64,000 nucleotides of DNA. Origin: an uncultured Ruegeria sp. (GTDB lineage Bacteria > Pseudomonadota > Alphaproteobacteria > Rhodobacterales > Rhodobacteraceae). The notes under the pieces were generated by a model. It worked only from the letters and a program-made list of their open reading frames with translations. It had not been told where the DNA came from and did not search any database. Below are positions 33,613 through 42,890 of the stretch, piece by piece (within the stretch, counting starts at the first letter, position 1; every line of letters starts with the position of its first letter). A program made the translations under genes and the position numbers. The stretch is taken from positions 1-64,000 of the forward strand of contig NZ_CANMQQ010000010.1 of the NCBI RefSeq assembly GCF_947500045.1, given 5' to 3'.

Positions 33613-34623
33613 ATGTTCAAATACGTTACCACCGCAGCGTTGAGTGCGGTTTTGGCGACTGCGGCCATGGCCGATGGCTCAAAGGTGGGGTTGGTCCCGG
33701 GTGGACCGCATCCGTTCTTCGCCGATTGGGAGCCCGGTGGCTTGGCCGCACAGAAAGATTTTGGCCTTGAAGCCGGCGACTTTAAAGTTCCGCAGAAATG
33801 GGAGCTGAACCTGCAAAATGACTTGCTGCTCAGCATGGTCGTTCAGGGTTATGACGCCTTTGTCGTTCATCCGGGCGATCCCGTTGGCAGCGCGCCGACG
33901 CTAAATGAGATCGTTGGAACAGGTTCCCCGGTTGTGATCGCATCGGCGTGCTTGAAGGATCCATCGGATGTTGCGTTCTGCATTGCCACTGAAGCCCGCG
34001 ACTCTGCCTATCGGGGCACCAAAAAGTTGATCGAATCGATGGGTGATGGACCCAAGAAGATTGTCCATTTTGCCGGTTGGTTGGTCGAGCCCAATACCCA
34101 ACTGCGCATCGAAGGCGTCGAGCGGGCCGTTGCAGAACACGATAGTGTCGAGATCTTTCAGGTGATCGCCGATATTGACGCGCCCGAACCTGCTGAAGAG
34201 AAGATAAGTGCCTACATGGCCGCGTACGGATCTGAGACGGATGGGATCATTACAACCGGGTGGGTTCCAACAGTGGTGGCTGCCAATGCACTGCGCAAGG
34301 ATGGCAGCAAGCGGATAAAGATGGTCGGCATTGATCATGATCCGGTAGTCGTTCAGGCGATCAAGGATGGGTATGTCGTTGGCTCCATGCTACAGAACCC
34401 GTATGGGCAGTCGTATATTGCGGCATTCGCGGCAGATCGCCTGCGGAGTGGGTGTTCCGTAAAAGATGATGCGCCTTTCACAGCGCATCCTTTGACCGCC
34501 CGATTCATCGATTCCGGCGCGCCTTACTTACATGCCGGCAACGTTGAGGACCGCGCCGCAGTCGACGAGGCAATGACCAAAGAATTGTTGTCCACGTTCG
34601 AAGAGACTTATCTCGATTGCTGA
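33613..34623 (+). CDS. Periplasmic sugar-type binding protein of an ABC importer
   Basis: The 336-aa protein has a signal peptide (YVTTAALSAVLATAAMA) and then KVGLVPGGPHPFFADWEPG, the start of a ribose-binding-type (Peripla_BP_4) fold. The two-lobe periplasmic binding protein pattern continues with GYDAFVVHPGDPV and DGIITTGWVPTVVAA. It starts at ATG 33613 with GGGAGGA upstream and leads the ABC transporter genes. Confidence 0.88.
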   Translation: MFKYVTTAALSAVLATAAMADGSKVGLVPGGPHPFFADWEPGGLAAQKDFGLEAGDFKVPQKWELNLQNDLLLSMVVQGYDAFVVHPGDPVGSAPTLNEIVGTGSPVVIASACLKDPSDVAFCIATEARDSAYRGTKKLIESMGDGPKKIVHFAGWLVEPNTQLRIEGVERAVAEHDSVEIFQVIADIDAPEPAEEKISAYMAAYGSETDGIITTGWVPTVVAANALRKDGSKRIKMVGIDHDPVVVQAIKDGYVVGSMLQNPYGQSYIAAFAADRLRSGCSVKDDAPFTAHPLTARFIDSGAPYLHAGNVEDRAAVDEAMTKELLSTFEETYLDC

Positions 34624-34659
34624 TGGGCGGCAGTCGAACACGCGCTGTCGTAAACCTGG

Positions 34660-35742
34660 GTGCGTGACATCAAAAACGTGGAGGCGGCGTACGATCGCCT
34701 CCATGTTAGCAAGAGACTGGATACTAGCGTGTTTGCAACGTCGGAAAAATATCGTGAATTTGGTCGGGAAGGGGCTACCGACTGGCTGAAACGGATCGCG
34801 CTCAGCAATGAGTTCGGACTGTTTGCATTGATCGTTGTCGCCGTGCTCGTTTTCTCCAGTCTCGCAAGCGGGTTCTTATCAAATTTCAACCTGTATCTTT
34901 TGGGACGGATTATCGCGGTTAATACGATGATCGGCTTTTCGATGATGGTGGTATTAGTCACTGGTGGACTGAATCTTGCGGTCGGCGCTATCGGGGTTTG
35001 TGTCGCTATGACTTGCGGGTGGCTTATCGAAGACATCGGCCTGCCGTGGTATATTGCTATCGCTCTGGCAATCGTTGTCGGGGCGGGTTTGGGCGCCATC
35101 AATGGTCTCTTGGTCGTTTGGTCAGGGCTTCACAGCTTTATCATCACCCTTGCAACGATGAGTATCTTTTTCGGCGGGATGATCTTTTTGACTCGGGCCG
35201 AGTCGTTTCGGGAAATGCCAGGTGTATTTACTGATTTCAGCCGGCTAAAGTTTTTCGGATCCGTGTCCGCAATGTTGATCCCAACATGCATTGTAGCGGT
35301 ACTTTTGGGGATCTTGTACCGTCTGACGCGCACGGGCAAGGAAATGCTAGCTGCCGGTGCCCAACCAGCTGCGGCTGAACAATCGGGATTACGGGTCAAA
35401 AAATTGTTTGTTCTGTGCCACGTGTTGTCCGGCGCGGTTGCGGGGTGCGCGGGCCTCATGCTGCTGGCGCGCAACGGCGCGGCTATTCCAGCAATGGCGG
35501 GCAATCTTGGACAGGACTGGTTGCTAATTGCGTTCCTGGGTCCGGTCCTGGGAGGGGCGGTGCTCTTAGGAGGGTATGTCTCAGTTTTGGGCGCTTTTCT
35601 CGGAGCAACCTTAGTGTCCGTCCTGTCAAACGGTCTTCTTTTGATCCAGGTGGGTGAATTCTGGGTACAAGCGTGCCTGGGGCTGATGCTTTTGCTGGCG
35701 GTTGTTTTGGACAAGGTCCGCCGCCTGTTTGTCGAAAACTAG
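34660..35742 (+). CDS. ABC importer permease, ribose (RbsC/BPD_transp_2) type, 1
   Basis: The 360-aa protein, starting at GTG 34660, has a hydrophilic N-terminus of about 45 residues and then 8-10 hydrophobic segments. The family signature is present: VVLVTGGLNLAVGAIGVC and HSFIITLATMSIFFGG. It pairs with the second permease downstream (12-bp gap), so the transporter probably uses a heterodimeric channel, unlike the classical homodimeric RbsC. Confidence 0.88.
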   Translation: MRDIKNVEAAYDRLHVSKRLDTSVFATSEKYREFGREGATDWLKRIALSNEFGLFALIVVAVLVFSSLASGFLSNFNLYLLGRIIAVNTMIGFSMMVVLVTGGLNLAVGAIGVCVAMTCGWLIEDIGLPWYIAIALAIVVGAGLGAINGLLVVWSGLHSFIITLATMSIFFGGMIFLTRAESFREMPGVFTDFSRLKFFGSVSAMLIPTCIVAVLLGILYRLTRTGKEMLAAGAQPAAAEQSGLRVKKLFVLCHVLSGAVAGCAGLMLLARNGAAIPAMAGNLGQDWLLIAFLGPVLGGAVLLGGYVSVLGAFLGATLVSVLSNGLLLIQVGEFWVQACLGLMLLLAVVLDKVRRLFVEN

Positions 35743-35754
35743 AGGGGTAGCGAT

Positions 35755-36723
35755 TTGTCTTCGCTTCTGAAAAATGACTGGGCAGGATTGGCTATGGTTT
35801 GCATCATCGCCACCATCATCATCAGTCTCAAAAGCCCGGCATTCTTCTCTGCGCTTAATGGGCAGGTGCTTTTAGAGGCAATCTCGATCAATATCTTGAT
35901 CGCCTTGTCGCAAATGGTGATTATCGGGGTCGGGCAGATGAACCTATCGGTCGGCGCTATTGGCGGGTTCGCGGCAATCAGTTTCGCCGGAATGATGGAA
36001 GTCTGGGGTATTTCCGCGCCCGTGGCTGCCGGATTGGCCATCGCAATTGGCGTCTTGGCCGGAAGCCTGAACGGCATTTTCATCGTTTGGACAGGTGTTT
36101 CGGCCTTTGTCGTGACACTAGCAACTTTGGCGATATTTAAGGGCCTGAATCTCGCGATAACCGAAGCCCAGCCGTTCTATAATATTCCAGCGGAGGTCGG
36201 AGCTTTTGGAAATACCACGTTCTTTGGACCTTTGCCTTGGATCCTCATCCCGGCATTGACGATTGTCGTCTGCGTCAATTTTATGTTTAACCGAATGCCC
36301 TTGGGGCGAAAGCTGTTGGCGGTCGGCGCCAATTCACACGCGGCAAAACTGTCCGGCATCAATGTCTCCCACGTTATTATTGTGGCGCATTGCATCTCGG
36401 GGTTTCTGGCTGCAACAGCAGGTATCGCGCTGGTTGCCCGTCTGCAATTGGGCCAACCGACGATTGGTGACGACTGGCTAATCATGTCCTTTGCCGCGCC
36501 CGTCATAGGCGGAGCGATCCTGGCCGGTGGTCATGTCAGCACCGTTGCAACCGTGTTTGGCGTGATAATTGTCGCGCTGATTACGCAGGGCTTGGTGTTG
36601 TTCAAAGTCGACCCGTATCTGGTTCAGGTGGTTTTGGGAGCGCTTATTCTCGCCGCTGTCGGCTTTAACCGTTGGAAAGACATTCAGACCGCCAAAACAA
36701 AGCCGGGGATGCACAGTGGCTGA
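35755..36723 (+). CDS. ABC importer permease, ribose type, 2
   Basis: The 322-aa protein, likely from TTG 35755, has the same architecture as the first permease, including GVGQMNLSVGAIGGFAA and VSAFVVTLATLAIF. It overlaps the ATPase gene by 8 bp. Confidence 0.88.
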   Translation: MSSLLKNDWAGLAMVCIIATIIISLKSPAFFSALNGQVLLEAISINILIALSQMVIIGVGQMNLSVGAIGGFAAISFAGMMEVWGISAPVAAGLAIAIGVLAGSLNGIFIVWTGVSAFVVTLATLAIFKGLNLAITEAQPFYNIPAEVGAFGNTTFFGPLPWILIPALTIVVCVNFMFNRMPLGRKLLAVGANSHAAKLSGINVSHVIIVAHCISGFLAATAGIALVARLQLGQPTIGDDWLIMSFAAPVIGGAILAGGHVSTVATVFGVIIVALITQGLVLFKVDPYLVQVVLGALILAAVGFNRWKDIQTAKTKPGMHSG

Positions 36724-38245
36724 TCTCAGTTTCGAAGTCCAAGCCGTGAGCAAGTACTTTCCCGGAGTCAAGGCGCTCGATTCTGTATCCATTACGCTGG
36801 AGCCCGGCAAAACTCATGCATTGTTGGGCGAGAACGGCGCTGGCAAATCAACACTGATAAAGATCATCACCGGTGTCTATGCACCGGATGAGGGTGCTTT
36901 GCATGTCGGCAGAGCACCGGTCAGATTTGCGAGCCCCCGGGATGCAATCATGGCGGGTGTTGCGGTTGTCCATCAGGAACGAAACCTGATCCCTCGCTTT
37001 TCAATTGCTGAGAATATCATGCTCGAGCATCTGAGTGATCAGGTACTTCGACCATTGAACTTTGCTGCGATTAACGAAGCTGCGCGTCCTTGGATTGAAA
37101 AACTTGGCATCAATGCAGACCCATCAACGCCGGTGATGGAATTGAGCGTGGCCCAGATGCAGATGGTTGAGATCGCAAAAGCCCTGTCGCTTCAGTCCAG
37201 TGTCTTGCTCTTGGATGAACCGACAGCCGCGTTGACGCCGCATGAAACGGTCGCGCTGTTCAATGTCTTGCGCGACGTGCGTGACAAGGGGGTCTGTGTC
37301 CTTTTTGTTAGTCACAAACTCGAAGAAGTGCAGGAGATTTGCGACAGCGTCACAGTTCTGCGGGACGGTCAAAATGCGTGCGAAAACCTCAGCATGAACG
37401 GGTTAACCCGCCAGGACCTAGTGCGTATGATGATAGGCCGCACCGAGCTAATTGCCGGATATCGGCCGCGCGACATTGACCGACGGGAAAACGCGCTGGA
37501 ACTGTTGGATTTTAGCTCGTCTGCCGGACATCACGGCATTAACTTGGCCGTCGCGTCTGGTGAAATATTGGGACTGTACGGTTTGGTCGGGTCAGGGCGT
37601 TCGGAACTCGCAAAAGCGATTATCGGGTTGCTTCCAACCGACGGCGGAGACATAAGACGCGACGGCCAACGCGTTACGATTGCGAGCCCTGCAGAAGCCA
37701 TTCACAAAGAACGGATCGGCTATGTGAGCGAAGACCGCAAACACGAAGGGCTGATCCTGCAGCATTCAGTCCTGGATAATGCCGGTATTACTGTGTGGCG
37801 GCGTGCCGTAAACCGATTTGGCTTCTTGACCCAGAACTCTGTTCGCCGCCTCGTAGAACCCTACCTGAAAAAGCTTCAAGTTAAGACGCCCTCGCTACGT
37901 CAGACAATCGGAAAGCTGTCCGGAGGTAACCAGCAAAAGGTTGCGTTTGCCAAATGGATGGCGGCCAATTGTGATGTCTTGATTATCGACGAGCCAACAG
38001 TTGGTATCGACATCAAGAGCAAAACCGATTTGCATGATTTGATCAGAGACCTCGCGTCCTCCGGTACGGCGATCATTTTGATCACAAGCGACATGCCTGA
38101 GATGATTCAACTCGCCGATCGGATCGCTGTCATGACTGATTTCGTCGTATCCGGAGAGTTGGGAAATGACGGAGATTATTCTTCCATGAGCAAGCAGATC
38201 ATCGACCTCATTCATATCGAAGAAACAAGACTGGTCGGCGAATAG
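36716..38245 (+). CDS. Sugar ABC importer ATPase with two nucleotide-binding domains (RbsA type)
   Basis: The 509-aa protein (GTG start) is a tandem ATPase. The first half has Walker A GENGAGKST, signature LSVAQMQM and Walker B VLLLDEPTAAL. The second half has a degenerate P-loop (GLVGSGRSEL), signature LSGGNQQKV and Walker B VLIIDEPTVGI. This is the normal RbsA/XylG pattern in which only the first site is fully catalytic. It energises the two permeases. Confidence 0.93.
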   Translation: MADLSFEVQAVSKYFPGVKALDSVSITLEPGKTHALLGENGAGKSTLIKIITGVYAPDEGALHVGRAPVRFASPRDAIMAGVAVVHQERNLIPRFSIAENIMLEHLSDQVLRPLNFAAINEAARPWIEKLGINADPSTPVMELSVAQMQMVEIAKALSLQSSVLLLDEPTAALTPHETVALFNVLRDVRDKGVCVLFVSHKLEEVQEICDSVTVLRDGQNACENLSMNGLTRQDLVRMMIGRTELIAGYRPRDIDRRENALELLDFSSSAGHHGINLAVASGEILGLYGLVGSGRSELAKAIIGLLPTDGGDIRRDGQRVTIASPAEAIHKERIGYVSEDRKHEGLILQHSVLDNAGITVWRRAVNRFGFLTQNSVRRLVEPYLKKLQVKTPSLRQTIGKLSGGNQQKVAFAKWMAANCDVLIIDEPTVGIDIKSKTDLHDLIRDLASSGTAIILITSDMPEMIQLADRIAVMTDFVVSGELGNDGDYSSMSKQIIDLIHIEETRLVGE

Positions 38246-38276
38246 TCGGTCAAATCGCACAATTGGGAACCTCACT

Positions 38277-39302
38277 TTGGAACATCGTGACGTAGGACAG
38301 ACAGGGCTAAAAATCTCCGAAGTTGGTTTAGGCACGGCATCAATCGCTGGTCTTTACCGGGCCTGTAGCCGCTCGGATGCCATGGACGTGCTTGAGACGG
38401 CATGGCGTTCAGGAATTCGATACTTTGATACCGCTCCGTTCTATGGTTTCGGATTGGCCGAGCGCAGACTGGGTGACTATCTCAGGGAAAAACCCGCGTC
38501 GGAATGGGTGCTGTCCACCAAGGTCGGACGGGTCTTGGAGCCCACAAAGGACGCTGTGCCGTCCTTTGGATTTGTCGACGCGCTGCCTTTCAAGTTTCAC
38601 TATGACTACGGGTATGATGGGATCATGCGATCCATCGAACAGAGCTTTGCCAGGCTCGGGCTTAGCAAGATCGACATTGCCTATGTGCATGATATCGGAA
38701 GTTTCACGCATGGCGGAGACCTAACGGATCTGCACTTGCGTCAACTCTTGGATGGCGGGTTACGTGCGCTGGAAGAACTCAAAACTGCTGGTGTGATCAA
38801 GGGCTATGGCCTCGGCGTCAACGAGATCGATATTTGCAACGCTGTTATGGATCACGCGCGTCTAGACTACATTCTGCTTGCGGGACGCTACACATTGCTT
38901 GACCGCACAGCGCAGGTTGGTTTTCTTCCAAGATGTCAGGCGGCGGGCACGTCAGTCGTTGTCGGTGGTGTATTCAATTCGGGTATTCTCGCGACCGGAC
39001 CTGTTGCCGATGCGTATTTCGACTATGCACCGGCGTCGCCCGAAATCCTGAACAAAGTCAGTGCAATGCAGGATCTCGCTTTTGCGGCCAACAGATCGTT
39101 GGCGGAAGCGGCCCTGCAGTTTCCACTGAACCATCCGGCTGTACGCGGCATTCTGATCGGTACGGCAAAGGGCGATAGTCTCATTCGGAACCTTGAGCTT
39201 TTGTCCAACAGGATGGCGCGCGACGAGTTCGAGCCGTTCGAGGACCATACGATCAAGCAATCATTAACCGGTGACGCCGCAGGGCTGTTCAACGTTGATT
39301 AA
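38277..39302 (+). CDS. Aldo/keto reductase (D-threo-aldose/pyridoxal dehydrogenase type)
   Basis: The 341-aa protein (TTG start at 38277) has the AKR core: the N-terminal GLKISEVGLGTAS, catalytic Tyr in FDTAPFYGFGLAERRLG, Lys in VLSTKVGR, and YVHDIGS. The sequence type is that of sugar 1-dehydrogenases, which oxidise an aldose to the lactone. The next gene encodes a lactonase-like amidohydrolase, which supports this reaction. Confidence 0.83.
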   Translation: MEHRDVGQTGLKISEVGLGTASIAGLYRACSRSDAMDVLETAWRSGIRYFDTAPFYGFGLAERRLGDYLREKPASEWVLSTKVGRVLEPTKDAVPSFGFVDALPFKFHYDYGYDGIMRSIEQSFARLGLSKIDIAYVHDIGSFTHGGDLTDLHLRQLLDGGLRALEELKTAGVIKGYGLGVNEIDICNAVMDHARLDYILLAGRYTLLDRTAQVGFLPRCQAAGTSVVVGGVFNSGILATGPVADAYFDYAPASPEILNKVSAMQDLAFAANRSLAEAALQFPLNHPAVRGILIGTAKGDSLIRNLELLSNRMARDEFEPFEDHTIKQSLTGDAAGLFNVD

Positions 39303-39335
39303 TTCCGAGTCAAACGCCTTGTGGTGGAGAGATTT

Positions 39336-40232
39336 ATGAATAGACGCGAAATTATCGACCCGCATCATCATCTTTGGGATTTAGCCAATCCCTATCCTTG
39401 GTTGCAGAATCCTATGGGCGTGGGCGTTGGCGGCGATTTGAATGCAATCGCTCAGAACTACCTACTTTCGGATTATCTGCGGGACTGTTCCAGCTATGAT
39501 CTTCGCGGCGCTGTACATGTAGAAGCAGATTACGAACGCAGCCGTGCCGAAGAAGAAACGACTTGGGTTCAATCGATCCTTAATGGCAGTGAAATAGCGA
39601 CCGGACTGGTCGTTTATGCCCCCCTGCAGAACAGCAATGTTGGGGCTCTTCTGGACACACATTTGTCCAATAGTGCGCACGTCAAAGGGGTACGCCAAAT
39701 ACTCTGCTGGCACCAGAAACCACAATTTTGTTTTGTCGATGACCCAAGTTTAATGGACTCTGCTGCCTGGCGACGTGGTTTGAACGAACTGGCAAAACGA
39801 AATTTGTCATTTGATCTGATGGTGTATCAGCAGCAACTCAATCAAGCGCATAACGTTATCGCGGCGCATCCCGACGTTTTCTTTGTAATCAATCACACCG
39901 CAATGCCGGAGGATCGCTCGACTGCCGGTTTTGCTCAATGGCGGGACGACCTGAAACGCGTCTCCAACCTGCCGAATGTCGCGATCAAAATCTCTGGTTT
40001 GGGACAAACCGATTGGGCGTGGACCGAAGCCAGTCTCAGACCTTACGTGCTGGAAGCAATTGAGATTTTTGGCCCAAAGCGCGCCATGTTTGCCAGCAAC
40101 TTCCCTGTGGACAAAGCGTATAGCTCTTTTGATCGTCTTTATGGCGCGTTTGAAAGCATAACAAAAGACTTTGGTCGCGACGAACAACAGAACTTATTTC
40201 ATGATACCGCTAAGAATATTTATCGACTGTAG
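39336..40232 (+). CDS. Amidohydrolase-family lactonase (fuconolactonase-like)
   Basis: The 298-aa protein begins IIDPHHHLWDL, the metal-binding entry motif of the amidohydrolase-2 family, and continues with VNHTAMPED-type metal-site segments (FFVINHTAMP) and MFASNFPVDK (metal Asp region). Relatives include L-fuconolactonase and 4-sulfomuconolactone hydrolase, which open sugar or dicarboxylate lactones. Together with the preceding AKR it fits aldose to lactone to aldonate. The ATG at 39336 is favoured over the GTG at 39321. Confidence 0.85.
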   Translation: MNRREIIDPHHHLWDLANPYPWLQNPMGVGVGGDLNAIAQNYLLSDYLRDCSSYDLRGAVHVEADYERSRAEEETTWVQSILNGSEIATGLVVYAPLQNSNVGALLDTHLSNSAHVKGVRQILCWHQKPQFCFVDDPSLMDSAAWRRGLNELAKRNLSFDLMVYQQQLNQAHNVIAAHPDVFFVINHTAMPEDRSTAGFAQWRDDLKRVSNLPNVAIKISGLGQTDWAWTEASLRPYVLEAIEIFGPKRAMFASNFPVDKAYSSFDRLYGAFESITKDFGRDEQQNLFHDTAKNIYRL

Positions 40233-40330
40233 GCTCACGAAGATGAGCGGCAACATCCGGCCATAGGTTAACCAGTTCTCTAGGAATAGATTCCGGAGTA
40301 GAGGCCCCTTGACAACTTTGGAGGTAAAAA

Positions 40331-40861
40331 ATGTCAGAAACAGTGGAAGTCGAAGACACAAGCAGAATGCCTTATCAACTCCCCTTTCCAAGTGATGCGC
40401 TTGATGAAATTGTCATTCCACAGGCGATTGCTACGGATGAACGGATTTGGGTGCCCCAAGCCGAGAATGTGAGCTTTAGGCCACTTTGCCTAAACAGGTC
40501 GCAGGGGTACTGGATGAATTTGTTGCGCGTAAGAAAGTCGGGTGTCCTGTCTCGTCACCGGCATCCGCAGGCTGTCCACGGTTGGGTATTGAAGGGGCGG
40601 TGGAAATATCTTGAACACGACTGGACCGCAGAAGAAGGCAGCTATGTCTACGAGCCCCCTGGCGAAACACATACTCTGGTGGTGCCGGAAGACGTCGAAG
40701 AGATGATCACATTTTTTCAGGTGAACGGCATAATGTCCTATGTTGATCCCTGGGGGCAGCCCACTGGGTACGAAGACGTTTTCTCCAAAATTGACATGTG
40801 TAGAAAGCACTATCACGAGGTCGGCTTGGGAGCGGAATTCGTCGACCAGTTCATTCGCTGA
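40331..40861 (+). CDS. Cupin protein, 2,4'-dihydroxyacetophenone dioxygenase-like
   Basis: The 176-aa protein has a single cupin domain with metal ligands in SRHRHPQAVHGW (HxH) and the second motif YEPPGETHTLVV. The N-terminal part, FPSDALDEIVIPQAI, also resembles the dioxygenases that split alpha-hydroxyketones or beta-diketones. In an operon with two ketol-forming dehydrogenases, oxidative C-C cleavage is a plausible function, but a plain binding or isomerase role is also possible. Confidence 0.7.
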   Translation: MSETVEVEDTSRMPYQLPFPSDALDEIVIPQAIATDERIWVPQAENVSFRPLCLNRSQGYWMNLLRVRKSGVLSRHRHPQAVHGWVLKGRWKYLEHDWTAEEGSYVYEPPGETHTLVVPEDVEEMITFFQVNGIMSYVDPWGQPTGYEDVFSKIDMCRKHYHEVGLGAEFVDQFIR

Positions 40862-41008
40862 TGCAATCGTTCTGAAATACGATCGCGATACTTATGACAA
40901 ACAAAGAAGGTTGAGCGCCTGCATCTAAGATCCCGGATTTGGGAGTCGGCTATTGCAAGCGTTTCTGCGGGTGCAGTTGGTCTGAACTCCAAAAGAAGAG
41001 GAAATCAA

Positions 41009-42091
41009 ATGAAAACGTCCGTCTTTCCATCTCGCTATGTTCAAGGCCCCGGTGCACTGATGCGCTTTTCCGAAGAGGCCGGTCGATTTGGTACGCGAGC
41101 GCTCGCACTTGTCGATGCGAACTTGCCTGAGAATGTGCTCGACGGACTGGGCATGACGGGGGGGTGCACCGTAACAACACAAATCGTCAATCCGGCCTGT
41201 ACACCTGCCGCAGTTGAAGACGCGACTGAGACAATTTGCCAGTCGGGCGCGGACATTGTTGCCGGGCTTGGCGGTGGAAAAGTGATCGATCTAGGCCGCG
41301 CAGCAGCGGATGTATTGCGGATACCATTCGTTTCCGTTCCCACTGTTGCAGCATCTGATGCGCCATGCTCTGCTCTCGCAGTGATCTATGACGAAGAGGA
41401 CAGGGTTCTCAAAGACCATTTTGTCTGGCGTAACCCAGATCTTGTGCTTGTGGATAGCGATGTGATTTGTGCTGCCCCCGCAAGGTTCTTCTCCGCCGGT
41501 ATAGGGGACGCTCTAGCGACTTTTTACGAATGCGACGCCTGTATCAATTCCGGTGCCGGCAATTTATGTGGTGGCACGGGCACGCAGCTTGCCTATTCGG
41601 CTGCGCGACTGTGCTTGGAAATCATCACAGAGTTCGGCGAGCAGGCTGTCGAGGATTGCAGAAACAACATAGTTACCGATGCATTTGAACGGGTTCTGGA
41701 AGCAAATATTCTTCTGTCAGGAATTGGGTTCGAAAGCGGTGGCGTGGGTGCCGCGCACGCGTTTCACAACGGCATCTCAGAGCTGCATGAAGTTCACCAT
41801 ATGCTTCATGGAGAGAAGGTCGCGTTTGGTGTTATGGCTGAGTTAACGTTGAACGATTATTCTGACAAAGACATTGAGAAAGTTGCTCGGTTCAACATGT
41901 CGGTGGGTTTACCCGTTAGTCTGGACGAGCTTGGGATTACTTCGGTCGACGCTTCAATTCCGACGATTGCGACCCGCGCAATCCGACCGGGCGAGATCAT
42001 CCACAATGAACCAATGACCGTAACTCAGGATCTGGCTGAAGCAGCCTTACGGCGCGCGCAGGCAATTGGGAGGTCTCAGCTGCAGGCCTAA
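41009..42091 (+). CDS. Iron-containing alcohol dehydrogenase, glycerol dehydrogenase type, copy 2
   Basis: The 360-aa protein opens with FPSRYVQGPGAL, the same twelve residues as copy 1, and has GLGGGKVIDLGRAAAD, SAGIGDALATFYEC, AAHAFHNGISELHEVHHML and HGEKVAFG, so all metal-ligand residues are kept. A good RBS (AAGAGGAAA) precedes it. It is the last gene of the operon; no terminator hairpin is obvious behind it. Confidence 0.86.
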   Translation: MKTSVFPSRYVQGPGALMRFSEEAGRFGTRALALVDANLPENVLDGLGMTGGCTVTTQIVNPACTPAAVEDATETICQSGADIVAGLGGGKVIDLGRAAADVLRIPFVSVPTVAASDAPCSALAVIYDEEDRVLKDHFVWRNPDLVLVDSDVICAAPARFFSAGIGDALATFYECDACINSGAGNLCGGTGTQLAYSAARLCLEIITEFGEQAVEDCRNNIVTDAFERVLEANILLSGIGFESGGVGAAHAFHNGISELHEVHHMLHGEKVAFGVMAELTLNDYSDKDIEKVARFNMSVGLPVSLDELGITSVDASIPTIATRAIRPGEIIHNEPMTVTQDLAEAALRRAQAIGRSQLQA

Positions 42092-42890
42092 ATTGGTGTC
42101 AAAATTGGAGCTTGACCTGAGATAGGCGGTCGGCATGGCTTCTCTGGTTGAAATCAACCAACCCGTTTGACTGTTCCAAAGCTAGACCTGGGACCATTCC
42201 AGTTGCTGACTTGATCGCCCTTCAGTGCCTATCCCAGTGTTCTGTGAAACACCCGCTCTTTGTCAATACGCCACCACAGAATGCGAACCTTGAAAGGATT
42301 AAAGCTAACGGCAGAAATGTCCGCAGAGCGGTGAATTGCCACTTCAAGTCTCGCCGCGCGTTGTATCAATGATCGGTTTTTCCGCCGCTGCGCAGCGTAA
42401 TGAACCACGCAGATGCAGCGAGCTTTGTGCTGCGAGCGCGCCCCGCGAAATTCGGAGACTTCCGGTGTGGACTCTCGCCTGCCCTTCTCTTCACGCTGTA
42501 CTAAGGTCCGGTTCGGCCACAAAGGAAAATTCCACTGCCAAAAAGGAAAATCATTGGTGCGCGTATCGTTTTGCTGGCAAGCCCCTCAAAGATGTTCCTT
42601 TAGAGCTACTGAATTCCCAATGAAATTAGGCGGATAGTTTTCGGTTGCCGCGCCTGGGTTTCCTTTCTCGCAGCATCGTCTTGGTTTCGTCCAGAGACCG
42701 GTGCATCCGGCGTCTGGATAGAGCCCGGTCATTAGCTGAAGGCTCGGGATTTGCCCAGACCACAATAACCGACATTCGATCGCTGATCAGAGATCGACAC
42801 TGTGCGGACTTTGCCGGCGTTGGAAGTCTCTCTTGCAACGGCCGCTCTGCGCGCGTTCCGGTAGGAGTCATGGTGTCTTGCGGCCGTTGC
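42092..42890. other. Gene-free interval of about 800 bp
   Basis: Only short frames in all phases, no motif and no repeat recognised. It separates the plus-strand polyol-type operon from the minus-strand genes up to 53947. It is probably eroded DNA between two independently acquired modules. Confidence 0.4.
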
